Origin: CAZEAP01 sp964510315 | GTDB taxonomy: Bacteria > Planctomycetota > Brocadiia > SM23-32 | NCBI GenBank assembly: GCA_964510315.1 | Contig: CAZEAP010000017.1 | Span: 1 to 64,000 of the forward strand | Direction of reading: 5' to 3' | Length of the DNA stretch: 64,000 nt | Shown: positions 25,671-33,648 of the stretch, piece by piece | Layout: the number at the start of each line of letters is the position of its first letter | Position numbering within the stretch: position 1 is the first letter of the stretch | The notes under the pieces: generated by a model | Database searches by the model: none | Seen by the model: only the letters and a program-made list of their open reading frames with translations | What the model was told of the DNA's origin: nothing | Program-made: the position numbers and the translations under genes

Positions 25671-27356
25671 ATGACCAGACGCTTCACAGTGACTGCGGCC
25701 CTGCCCTACTCCAACGGTCGTCTCCACGTGGGTCACGTGGCGGGCTGCTATCTGCCGGCCGACATTTACGTCCGCTACCTCCGCTCGCGGGGGGATGAGG
25801 TGGCGTTCATCTGCGGGAGCGACGACTACGGCGTGCCGGTCTCCCTGACGGCCCGCAAGGAGGGCAGGGAGCCCCGGGAGGTCGCCGAGTACTACCGGGC
25901 CGAACAGAAGAGCGACTTCGGGGGCCTGGGCATCGAGTTCGACATCTACAGCGGCACCAGCGCCACGGAGCTGCACACGGAGTTGAGTCAGCAGTTCTTC
26001 CTGCGCCTCCTGGAGAACGGTTATCTGAAGAAGGACAGCAGCCGGCAGCTCTACGACCCTGAGGCGGGGATGTTCCTGCCGGACCGCTACGTGGAAGGGA
26101 CATGCCCGCTGTGCGGCGCGGAAGGCGCGCGGGGCGACCAGTGTGAGGCGTGCGGCAAGCTTCTGGAGCCGGGGATGCTTGTGGATCCGAAGAGCGTCAT
26201 CTCCGGGGCCAGCCCCGAGGTCCGCGAGACCGTGCACTGGTTTTTCCAACTGCCGGAACTGGAGGAACGTCTGCGGGGCTGGATCGAGAGCCACGCGGAA
26301 TGGCGCCCCATGGTGCGGAACTTCAGCCTCGGCCTTGTGGAGCAGGGCCTGCCGCGACGGGCTATAACGCGTGACCTGGAGTGGGGCATTCCGGTGCCAC
26401 TCCAGAACGATCCCGACGCCGAAGGCAAAGTCCTCTACGTGTGGTTCGACGCTCCGATCGGCTACGTTTCCTTCACCGCTCAGTGGTGCGAGCGCCGGGG
26501 AGGTGCGCCTGAGGATTACCAGCGATGGTGGAAGGACCCCGACTGCAAGATCGTGCACTTCATCGGCGAGGACAACGTAGTGTTCCACGCCGTGGTCTGG
26601 CCGGCCATGCTGATGGCGGAGGGGACATTCCAGCTGCCGGAGTACATCCCCGCCAACTGCTTTCTGAACATCCAGTTCCCCGGTGAAGAAGAGGCGAAGA
26701 TGTCCACCAGCCGGGGCACCGCGGTGTGGATCAATGATTACCTGCAGAACTACCAACCGGACCCTCTGCGCTACTACCTGACCGCAATCGCCCCGGAACG
26801 CCAGCGGACGGCCTTCCAGTTCAGGGAGCTGGTGCGCCGCAACAACGATGAGCTGGTGGCCGCGCTGGGCAACTTCGTCCATCGGAACCTCACCTTCGCG
26901 CACAAGTACTTCGACGGGCGCGTCCCGAGCCGGGGCGAACTCACCAACCAGGACCGCCAACAGCTCCAGCGGATCGCGGGCCTCCCCGACAGCGTCGGCA
27001 ACAAGCTGGAGGCCTACCGTTTCAAGGATGCCCTGGAGGAGCTGATGGCGGCCGCCCGGGAAAGCAATCGCTACTTCGATTACCGCGAGCCCTGGGTGCT
27101 GCGCAAAGAGGACAGAACCGCCTGCGGCACCGTGATCAACCTGTGCCTCAACACCATAAAAGTCCTCGGAGTTGTGATGGAGCCGTTCCTTCCCTTCGCG
27201 GCGGAGAAGACCGCGGGCATGCTGTCCGCACAACCGGGGGAGATGCTGTGGCCGGCGGCGGCGGAACCCCTCCCGGAGGGCCGGGAGCTGGGCGAGCCGG
27301 TGATCCTTTTCGACAAGATGGAAATGCCTCCGGAGGTGGAAGAGGCGGAATCCTGA
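25671..27356 (+). CDS. metG: Methionine--tRNA ligase
   Basis: Charges tRNA-Met. The 561-residue class I synthetase has the ATP motif HVGHVAG (HIGH equivalent), a zinc knuckle CPLCGAEGARGDQCEACG, YVWFDAPIGY and AKMSTSRGT (KMSKS equivalent). It is a short form without the C-terminal EMAP-like tRNA-binding domain. The ATG at 25671 is used because the protein then begins MTRRFTVTAALPYSNG as in the family and the promoter-like TATAGT lies upstream of it; the frame extends further upstream across that promoter. First gene of a four-gene operon. Confidence 0.95.
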   Translation: MTRRFTVTAALPYSNGRLHVGHVAGCYLPADIYVRYLRSRGDEVAFICGSDDYGVPVSLTARKEGREPREVAEYYRAEQKSDFGGLGIEFDIYSGTSATELHTELSQQFFLRLLENGYLKKDSSRQLYDPEAGMFLPDRYVEGTCPLCGAEGARGDQCEACGKLLEPGMLVDPKSVISGASPEVRETVHWFFQLPELEERLRGWIESHAEWRPMVRNFSLGLVEQGLPRRAITRDLEWGIPVPLQNDPDAEGKVLYVWFDAPIGYVSFTAQWCERRGGAPEDYQRWWKDPDCKIVHFIGEDNVVFHAVVWPAMLMAEGTFQLPEYIPANCFLNIQFPGEEEAKMSTSRGTAVWINDYLQNYQPDPLRYYLTAIAPERQRTAFQFRELVRRNNDELVAALGNFVHRNLTFAHKYFDGRVPSRGELTNQDRQQLQRIAGLPDSVGNKLEAYRFKDALEELMAAARESNRYFDYREPWVLRKEDRTACGTVINLCLNTIKVLGVVMEPFLPFAAEKTAGMLSAQPGEMLWPAAAEPLPEGRELGEPVILFDKMEMPPEVEEAES

Positions 27357-27373
27357 CTGGAAGGTGATGAGTC

Positions 27374-27934
27374 GTGAGAACCTTTGTGGCAGTCGAACTG
27401 GACGATGAGTGCCGGGAGCGCCTTCTGGACGCCCTCGCCGCACTGAGGGACGCGGCGGGAGGGGTGCGGTGGGTGAAGCCTCAGGCGCTTCACGTTACCC
27501 TCAAGTTCATCGGCGAGCTGAAAGAGCCGGACCTCCCCGATGCCGTGCGAATGATACAGTCCGCATGCGAGGGCGCGGAGCCCTTCCGGATGCGGGTGGC
27601 GGACCTGTCCGGATTTCCCCCGCACGGCACGCCCCGGGTCATTCACGTCAAAGCCCATGCGCCCGATGACGCCCTGGAGGAACTGCACGAGGCCGTCGAG
27701 GGGGCGCTGGCCGATGGTCTCGGCGTAAAGCGGGAAAAACGGAAGTACATCCCCCACATTACGCTCGGGCGGGTGAAAAAGCGAAGCGCCTGCCCGCCGC
27801 TTGAGGAACTCCGGGCCACCGTGCCCCGTCAGGAATTCGGCACGGTGGAGGTCAACTCCATCGTCCTGATGAAAAGCGATCTTCGCCCCGAAGGCGCCGT
27901 CTACACCCCGCTGCAGCACTTTCCACTTGCCTGA
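27374..27934 (+). CDS. thpR: RNA 2',3'-cyclic phosphodiesterase
   Basis: 2H-phosphoesterase that opens RNA 2',3'-cyclic phosphates; historically called 2'-5' RNA ligase. The 186-residue protein begins RTFVAVELDD and holds the two HxTx motifs, HVTLKFIGE (about residue 40) and HITLGRVK (about residue 130), that form the active site. GTG start, 17 bp after metG. Often found next to unrelated housekeeping genes; its cellular role remains unclear. Confidence 0.93.
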   Translation: MRTFVAVELDDECRERLLDALAALRDAAGGVRWVKPQALHVTLKFIGELKEPDLPDAVRMIQSACEGAEPFRMRVADLSGFPPHGTPRVIHVKAHAPDDALEELHEAVEGALADGLGVKREKRKYIPHITLGRVKKRSACPPLEELRATVPRQEFGTVEVNSIVLMKSDLRPEGAVYTPLQHFPLA

Positions 27935-27958
27935 AGCCCGCGGCCCAGGAGACCCCCC

Positions 27959-29236
27959 ATGCCTCCCAACCTGCTGTTGATCACCACGCACGATACCGGA
28001 CGACACCTCGGATGCTACGGGGTGGAAACCGTCCGCACGCCGAATCTGGATGCCCTGGCGGAGGGGGGCTGCCGGTTCACCAACTACTTCGCCACCTCCG
28101 CCCTGTGCAGCCCCAGCCGGGGCGCCATGATGACCGGCCGTTACCCCCAGACCAACGGCATGATGGGGCTGTGCCACGGGCCGTGGGCGTGGAGCCTGAA
28201 TCCCGGGGAGAAGCACCTCTCCCACCTGATGCACCAGGCCGGCTACTACACCGTGCTGCTGGGGCACCAGCATGAGACCACCGACGTTGACGAGCAGCTC
28301 TGCTTCGACGAGCACGGCTTTCACCGCGACCCGAAAACGCACCACCATCTGCCCTGCGACCAGGTCAGCGAGGCCGTACGGGAGTTCCTCATGGGTCCTG
28401 CGGCCGGGAAGGCGCCGTTCTACCTTCAGGTTGGCTTCTTCGAGACCCACCGGACCTTCGACTTCGGCGGTGCCGAACCGGACGACACCGAGGGGGTCTG
28501 GATTCCGCCCTACATCGAGGACAACGAGGCCGCCCGGCAACAATTCGCCGCCTTCCAGGGGAACATCCACAAGATGGACCGGGCCGTGGGACGCATCCTG
28601 AACGCGCTGGAGGAGGCCGGGCTGCGCGAGGACACGCTGGTCGTTTACTCCGTCGATCACGGCATCCCCTTCCCCCGCGCCAAGAACACGCTTTTCGACC
28701 CCGGCACCGAGATCCCGCTCATCATGCGGCTGCCCGGACTGACCGAACCCGGCAGCGCCTGCGACGCCCTGCTCGGCAACGTGGACCTGGTGCCGACTCT
28801 CCTGGACGTCCTTGGGGTCCCCACGCCGCCGAACCTGGACGGCAACAGCTTTGCGGCCGCCCTCTCCGGTGGTCCGGCGCCGGGGCGCCGGTGCGTGTTT
28901 GCCGAACTCGTGGGCAAAGCACTCCGCTCCGTCCGCACCCGGCGTTACAAACTGATCCGCAGTTTCCGCGCACAGCGCCTGCCGGCTTACCCCGTGAATC
29001 TTGAGCAACAGGAGAGCGGCGCCAACTGGCCGCGGGTGCTGCTGTTCGACCTGGAAGAAGATCCCGCCGAACTGAACAACCTGGCGGACGACCCCGAATA
29101 CGCCGAGGTGCGCCGGGAGCTGGACACTCGCCTGAGAGAGTGGCTGGAGCGGGTGGGAGACGCGATTCTGGACGGACCCGTGCCCTCGCCCTACTACCTG
29201 GAGGCGATACACCCCTACCGGGAGGGCGAGTCTTGA
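27959..29236 (+). CDS. Sulfatase-family hydrolase
   Basis: A 425-residue arylsulfatase-type enzyme. The N-terminus PPNLLLITTHDTGRHLGCYG carries the first metal-binding aspartate region and ALCSPSRGAMMTGRYP is the Cys-type sulfatase signature CxPSR, where the Cys must become formylglycine. The metal-binding DHG of VYSVDHGIPFPRAK follows. No signal peptide is seen, so it should act in the cytoplasm. No sulfatase-maturating enzyme is in this window. Planctomycetes carry many such genes, used on sulfated polysaccharides; the substrate here is unknown. It is followed by an overlapping sugar kinase gene. Confidence 0.9.
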   Translation: MPPNLLLITTHDTGRHLGCYGVETVRTPNLDALAEGGCRFTNYFATSALCSPSRGAMMTGRYPQTNGMMGLCHGPWAWSLNPGEKHLSHLMHQAGYYTVLLGHQHETTDVDEQLCFDEHGFHRDPKTHHHLPCDQVSEAVREFLMGPAAGKAPFYLQVGFFETHRTFDFGGAEPDDTEGVWIPPYIEDNEAARQQFAAFQGNIHKMDRAVGRILNALEEAGLREDTLVVYSVDHGIPFPRAKNTLFDPGTEIPLIMRLPGLTEPGSACDALLGNVDLVPTLLDVLGVPTPPNLDGNSFAAALSGGPAPGRRCVFAELVGKALRSVRTRRYKLIRSFRAQRLPAYPVNLEQQESGANWPRVLLFDLEEDPAELNNLADDPEYAEVRRELDTRLREWLERVGDAILDGPVPSPYYLEAIHPYREGES

Positions 29237-30171
29237 TCGTGACGGTGACCTTGAACCCGGCTGTCGACAAGGCACTGGAGGTGCCCGGGTTCAAGGTGGG
29301 CGCTCATGCCAGGGCGGAGGTCAGAAGCCTGCTGCCGGCGGGCAAGGGAAATAACGTGGCGCGGGGCATCGCCCGCCTTGGCGGTGAGGTGATCGCCTCC
29401 GGCTTCGTGGGTCGAGACGAGGAAAGCCTGTTCGCCGGCAGCCTGGCCGAGGACGGCGTAGAGACGCGGTTCTGCGCGGTGGCGGGACGAACGCGGACCA
29501 ACGCCACCGTCCTGGACCCCGAGGCGAGGACCACCACTCACCTGCGGGAGCCCGGTTTCCGCGTCACGGACGAGGACCGAAGGGGGGTGGAAGGGCTTTT
29601 AACACAATTGATTTCGGGACGGTCCGCTGCGACCGTGGTCTTCGCCGGGAGCCTGCCGCCGGGCTTCACGCCCGGCCATTTTACGGGTCTCATCGGAAAA
29701 TGCGCCGAAGCCGGCGCCCGCGTGGCCGTAGACGCGGCCGGACCGGCGCTCCGCTCGGCGGTGGACAGCGGGGCCGTCGAAACGATCAAGCCGAACCTGC
29801 GCGAGCTGGGCCAGCTCTGCGAAACGGAAGTGGACCGCGAGGGAGCGGTTGCCGCCGCCCGGGGCGTGTTGGGCCGCGTGGAGACGGTGCTGCTGACGAT
29901 GGGTGAGGAGGGGGCTTTCCTGCTGCGCGAGGGCCTGACCCTGGGTCGGAGATGCGCCCTGGACGACTACGAAGTCGGCAATACCGTCGGATGCGGCGAC
30001 GCCTTCCTGGCCGGCTGGCTGCGGGGCGGGCAACTGTCGGAGGCCCCCGCCGAAGCCCTCTGCCGGGCGGCGGCGACGGGAGCCGCCAGCGCGGCATCCG
30101 AGACCACCGTGGGTTACGAACCGGGCGACGTGGAAGAACTCATGCGGCGCTGCGAGCCGCTGACGCCGTAG
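29233..30171 (+). CDS. PfkB-family hexose kinase (1-phosphofructokinase / tagatose-6-phosphate kinase type)
   Basis: Phosphorylates a sugar phosphate, most likely fructose-1-P or tagatose-6-P. The protein (312 residues) begins IVTVTLNPAVDKALEVP, the signature of the FruK/LacC branch, has GKGNNVARG for substrate binding and ends with the catalytic EVGNTVGCGDAFLAGWLRG containing the anion-hole GCGD. Start TTG 29233 is chosen: it overlaps the sulfatase stop (TTGA) and GGAGG lies 7 bp upstream. The coupling suggests a catabolic pair in which the sulfatase frees a sugar; this is inference. Confidence 0.85.
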   Translation: MIVTVTLNPAVDKALEVPGFKVGAHARAEVRSLLPAGKGNNVARGIARLGGEVIASGFVGRDEESLFAGSLAEDGVETRFCAVAGRTRTNATVLDPEARTTTHLREPGFRVTDEDRRGVEGLLTQLISGRSAATVVFAGSLPPGFTPGHFTGLIGKCAEAGARVAVDAAGPALRSAVDSGAVETIKPNLRELGQLCETEVDREGAVAAARGVLGRVETVLLTMGEEGAFLLREGLTLGRRCALDDYEVGNTVGCGDAFLAGWLRGGQLSEAPAEALCRAAATGAASAASETTVGYEPGDVEELMRRCEPLTP

Positions 30172-30186
30172 CCCGTCCGCCCGGAA

Positions 30187-31296
30187 CTACTTGACCAGGA
30201 TGTCCGGACGCTCGACCACCTGACCCTCGCACTCCACGCGGATGGCCGGCCAGTCCTCGGAAGGCGCAGTCAGGAAGGCAACGCCCTCCTCGCCGGCCAG
30301 GATAGTGTCCTCGGACTTCGTCCCGGCGATCGAGGGGTTCCACCCGAACGCCTGCTCGGCGTGGATAATCTGTTCGCCTTCCGGGGTGACCAGGTATTCG
30401 CGGGGCCGGTAGCCGGTTGCACCGCCCTGGTGGTGAAGCTGCCACTGGTCGGGGAAGCCGTTCTCGGCGTAGGCTTCCTGAGCCACCTCGAGGACATGGG
30501 AGGCCTTCCGCCCGGGAACCGTAGCCAGAATCATGGCGGCGTCGACCCGACAGACGGCCCGATGGCGGCGGGACAGCTCCTCGCCGGGCTCGCCGAAATG
30601 GACCAGTCGGGTGATCGCGGCGATCAATCCCTGCCGTCGCCCGCAGGTAACCAGCATGGCCCGCCGGTTGGCCAGAGCGTCTTTGGGCACGGGGTGCCGC
30701 CAGTTTTCTATGCGCTCGTCCGCGGCCACCAGTAGCACGACGGGGCTGATCCCCGCCTCCCGGAGGCGTCCGCTCAGCAACCCAGCGATCTCCGCCTCCG
30801 TCATACCCGGTTCGACTGCGCGCGCCGCTCCCTCTATGGCGCAGGTGCAGTCCCTGCCGAGGGCCTTGTAGCGTTCTATCTCCGAGCCGGTCAGCACGTA
30901 GCGGAGCCGGTCGAACTCCGGCGGCAGGGCCGGCAGGCCGGCCGACCCGTCGTCGGAGGCCATCCGGGCGCCACGGCAGATGTCCCGGAGGATTTCTTCC
31001 TTTTCCTCGGGTCGATGCCAGGGAAAGACTTCGGTGTCGGGGATATCCACTTCTTCCAGTTCTTCGGTCAGCAGGCGCTCGGCCTCTATGTTGTTGGCCA
31101 CCAGGGTGACGACGCCGTGGCGCACCACCAGGGTTCCGACGCCGGCTTCGTGGCAGGTGACCACCGAATTGTCCGCGCCGCAGCCGAGCCAGGCGAAATT
31201 GTCGGTTCGGCTCAAGACCACGCCGGCCAGTTCGTGCTGGTCCAGCAGGCGCTCGACCTTCTCGATTTTGACGGCGAACTCCTCGGTTTTTCTCAC
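30187..31296 (-). CDS. M24 (Xaa-Pro peptidase/creatinase fold) protein lacking apparent metal ligands
   Basis: A 369-residue pita-bread-fold protein. The N-terminal part (SRTDNFAWLGCGADN) fits creatinase-type N domains and the C-terminal half runs as M24 (MLVTCGRRQGLIAAITRLVHFG, HHQGGATGYRPREYL, GWNPSIAGTKSEDTIL). Of the five metal ligands, the two Asp are replaced (TCG in place of DxG, AAITR in place of ADxTR) and the first Glu appears lost; the His and the last Glu remain. GTG start at 31296 has AAAGGAGG upstream and overlaps the kdsB stop by 4 bp. Confidence 0.75.
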   Translation of the reverse strand: MRKTEEFAVKIEKVERLLDQHELAGVVLSRTDNFAWLGCGADNSVVTCHEAGVGTLVVRHGVVTLVANNIEAERLLTEELEEVDIPDTEVFPWHRPEEKEEILRDICRGARMASDDGSAGLPALPPEFDRLRYVLTGSEIERYKALGRDCTCAIEGAARAVEPGMTEAEIAGLLSGRLREAGISPVVLLVAADERIENWRHPVPKDALANRRAMLVTCGRRQGLIAAITRLVHFGEPGEELSRRHRAVCRVDAAMILATVPGRKASHVLEVAQEAYAENGFPDQWQLHHQGGATGYRPREYLVTPEGEQIIHAEQAFGWNPSIAGTKSEDTILAGEEGVAFLTAPSEDWPAIRVECEGQVVERPDILVK

Positions 31297-32063
31297 GGCG
31301 CCGCCTCCTTTTGACTTCGGTATTTGTCCAGCCACAGTTCCAGGTCTTCGGGGGTATCGATCCCGATTCCACGGTGTGGGGTAAGTCCGACCTTGATGGA
31401 GTAGCCCGCACTGAGCGCCCGGAGCTGCTCAAGCTTCTCGGCCTGCTCCAGCCGGGAGGCCGGCAGCTCCGCGTAGCGCAGCAAGAACTCCCGCCGGTAG
31501 CTGTAAATCCCCAGGTGGCGCAGTGGTCTGGCGGGCGCATCCGGGAGGTCGCCTGTGAAATCCCGCAGGTAGGGCACCGGGCTCCGGCTGAAATACAGGG
31601 CCATGCCCTGCCCGTCGATCACTACTTTGACCGCGTTGGGATCGTGCCACTCCTCTTCCGAGTCTATGGGGCAGGCCAGAGTCCCCATCGCCGCTTCGGA
31701 CTCATCGGCCAGCAGGCCGATCACCTGCTCGACGTGCTCAGGAAGCACCTCCGGCTCGTCGCCCTGGACGTTGACGATGACGGAATGGTCGAGGCCGGCG
31801 GCAACTTCGGCTATCCGGTCGGTTCCGCTGGCGTGGTCCTCACGGGTCATCCGGGCTTCCCCGCCGAATCCCCGTACGGCCTCCAAGATGCGCTCGTCAT
31901 CGGTTGCCACGATCACCCGTTCGGCGGAAGGGGCTTCGCTCGCGCGCTCGTAGACGTGCTGGACGATGTATTTGCCGGTGACCCGCCGGGGGGCTTCCAG
32001 CACGGGTTTGCCGGGCAGTCGTTTGGAAGCGTAACGTGCCGGTATGATGACGGCGGCTCTCAC
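31293..32063 (-). CDS. kdsB: 3-deoxy-manno-octulosonate cytidylyltransferase
   Basis: Activates Kdo as CMP-Kdo for the inner core of LPS. The 256-residue protein starts AAVIIPARYASKRLPGKPV, the nucleotidyltransferase P-loop-like signature, and has VIVATDDERI, ASGTDRIAEVA and IVNVQGDEPE in the expected order. GTG start with GGGAG upstream. Together with lnt, LptF/G and the Mla genes it argues for an LPS-bearing outer membrane. It overlaps the M24 gene downstream. Confidence 0.95.
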   Translation of the reverse strand: MRAAVIIPARYASKRLPGKPVLEAPRRVTGKYIVQHVYERASEAPSAERVIVATDDERILEAVRGFGGEARMTREDHASGTDRIAEVAAGLDHSVIVNVQGDEPEVLPEHVEQVIGLLADESEAAMGTLACPIDSEEEWHDPNAVKVVIDGQGMALYFSRSPVPYLRDFTGDLPDAPARPLRHLGIYSYRREFLLRYAELPASRLEQAEKLEQLRALSAGYSIKVGLTPHRGIGIDTPEDLELWLDKYRSQKEAAP

Positions 32064-32194
32064 AGCAGGGAGTCTCCCTTGCGGTCGCGAAGGACCATTC
32101 TACCGGCCCTGGCCGGGGATTCAACTCGTGGCCGGGCTCGCGCCCGATTCAGACCACTTCGGCGCCCCGGTCCGCCTGCTTCCCGCCGCCCTGC

Positions 32195-32632
32195 TCAACC
32201 GCTCAGGGGGCGAAGCAGGGCGATGCGGGCGTTCTCCTTGATGTCGATGCCTTCCTCGCCCACGGTCAGCAGGGTCCGCATTTCTCCGCTCGTGAAGATC
32301 GCACTTGCCAGCGCGGAGCCGCAGTTCAGCAACCGCTGATTTGAGACCAGCAGCGCCGGCGGCGCGCCTTCCCTTAATGTTTCGTTGAACTCGACCACGT
32401 AAATTCCCTCGCTGAGCCGCCACCAGCCGTAGCGGTCTCCCGGAGTCTTCGGCGAGGTTTCCAGGGCGCGGGCGGAGGTAGGTGCCAGTTCACTTCCGCC
32501 AAAATCGATCTTGCCACGGGAGTACGGGGAGTGCACGGCGGCCACCGTGAGATGCACGCCGTGCTCGTCCACCTGGTTGTCCCGGTGGGTGGTCCCCTCG
32601 ACCCATTCGTCGAACAGTTCTTCCGGTTCCAT
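32195..32632 (-). CDS. dCTP deaminase/dUTPase-fold protein (tentative)
   Basis: A 145-residue protein whose second half reads as the beta-jelly roll of the dCTP deaminase/dUTPase superfamily: GIYVVEFNETL, PALLVSNQRLLNCGSALASAIFTSGEMRTLLTV (cut here) and IDIKENARIALL follow the usual strand order. The first half HGVHLTVAAVHSP also fits the family start. The catalytic Ser-Arg (SSL/R) and Glu are not clearly identifiable, so activity is open. ATG with a GGGGGCGGGAAG purine run upstream. Same strand as kdsB, 131 bp apart. Confidence 0.6.
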   Translation of the reverse strand: MEPEELFDEWVEGTTHRDNQVDEHGVHLTVAAVHSPYSRGKIDFGGSELAPTSARALETSPKTPGDRYGWWRLSEGIYVVEFNETLREGAPPALLVSNQRLLNCGSALASAIFTSGEMRTLLTVGEEGIDIKENARIALLRPLSG

Positions 32633-32937
32633 CTTCCCGCCCCCTCAAGAGTATCTCAGAAACATCGCACGTTGCAGCCCGGCGCTTCTCGCCCGGCCCT
32701 CGCGTCGGCCGGCGCGCCCCTCCCTCTCGTGTACACAACTCGGCCAGGATTCGGCCGTCGTCGTCTCTCCCATATTCGCCCGAGCACAGTATAGCAGGGA
32801 AGCGTCCCGTTTGCATTGATGCTTCGCCGCACAAAGCAGCGAAGAAAGATGAGCGGCGGGGGCTGAAGGAGAACGGCGGGAAGTCGAGAGAAGCACCGAC
32901 CTCAAAGCCGGACCGCGCGGTGCCGGGGGGAAACCGC
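32633..32937. other. Intergenic spacer, divergent
   Basis: GC-rich DNA between the deaminase-like gene (minus) and the response regulator (plus). No gene, hairpin or repeat family member stands out before the promoter at 32938. Confidence 0.5.
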
Positions 32938-32966
32938 TTGACTCAAGAGCCGATACCGCCTAATAT
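32938..32966 (+). promoter_or_regulatory. Putative promoter of the response-regulator gene
   Basis: TTGACT, 17 bp spacer, TAATAT: a near-consensus pair. Predicted leader of about 70 nt. Confidence 0.6.
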
Positions 32967-33044
32967 CAGATTGCTTAGTAAGCGGCGATTCTGTGCAGTA
33001 TCGTAGGTTCCTGCTCCCTCGCTACAGCAAAATGGAGACCATCT

Positions 33045-33590
33045 ATGCAGCACGAAACCGATATCCTGGACGCCCGCGGCGCCGCCGAGTACCTGAAGCT
33101 GAACGAGCAGACCGTCCGGCGCCTGGCCAGAGAGAAGCAGATTCCCGCCTTCAAAGTGGGGGGGAGCTGGCGTTTCAAAAAGAGCGTGCTGGACCGGTGG
33201 GCAGAATCTCAGCATCTCGCCGGTCAGCCAAGGAATATACTGGTTGTGGACGATGAGGAACCGGTGCGGGATTTCGTCCGGCGGGTGCTGGAACGCGAGG
33301 GACATAACGTCAGAACCGCCGCGGAAGGTGAGGAAGCCCTCCAGAACATGCAGGAGAGCGAGCCGGACTGCGTGCTTCTGGACCTGAGAATGCCCGGCAT
33401 GAGCGGACCGGAGGTGCTGAAAAACATCCGGGAGGACTATGGACAACTGCCGGTGGTGATACTTACCGGCTACCCCGAAATCGCCCTCATGCACAGGGCG
33501 CTGGAATACGCCCCCATCACCCTGCTGGCCAAACCCGTCACGCGCGACCAGATCGTCGAAGCGGTAGGGAACCTGATCGGGGAAGCATAG
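33045..33590 (+). CDS. Response regulator with N-terminal excisionase-type DNA-binding domain
   Basis: A 181-residue two-domain protein. Residues about 6-55 form a MerR/excisionase-like helix-turn-helix: DARGAAEYLKLNEQTVRRLA followed by IPAFKVGGSWRF. Residues about 63-180 form a receiver domain: VVDDEEPV (acidic pocket), LLDLRMPGMSG (phosphorylated Asp), VILTGY (switch Thr) and LLAKPV (Lys). The order, DNA-binding before receiver, is the reverse of most response regulators. GGAGACC precedes the ATG. No histidine kinase is adjacent, so it is an orphan regulator; target genes are unknown. Confidence 0.9.
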   Translation: MQHETDILDARGAAEYLKLNEQTVRRLAREKQIPAFKVGGSWRFKKSVLDRWAESQHLAGQPRNILVVDDEEPVRDFVRRVLEREGHNVRTAAEGEEALQNMQESEPDCVLLDLRMPGMSGPEVLKNIREDYGQLPVVILTGYPEIALMHRALEYAPITLLAKPVTRDQIVEAVGNLIGEA

Positions 33591-33648
33591 ACCCCGCCGG
33601 CACGCGCCCGGGGCTTCAATTCCGAACACACGCCTTGCTGGCACCGCT

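Noticed and set aside
25254..29275. Two long minus-strand frames (25254-27443 and 27080-29275)
   Set aside because: They are antisense to the well-supported metG, thpR and sulfatase genes and have no motifs; a GC-rich shadow effect.
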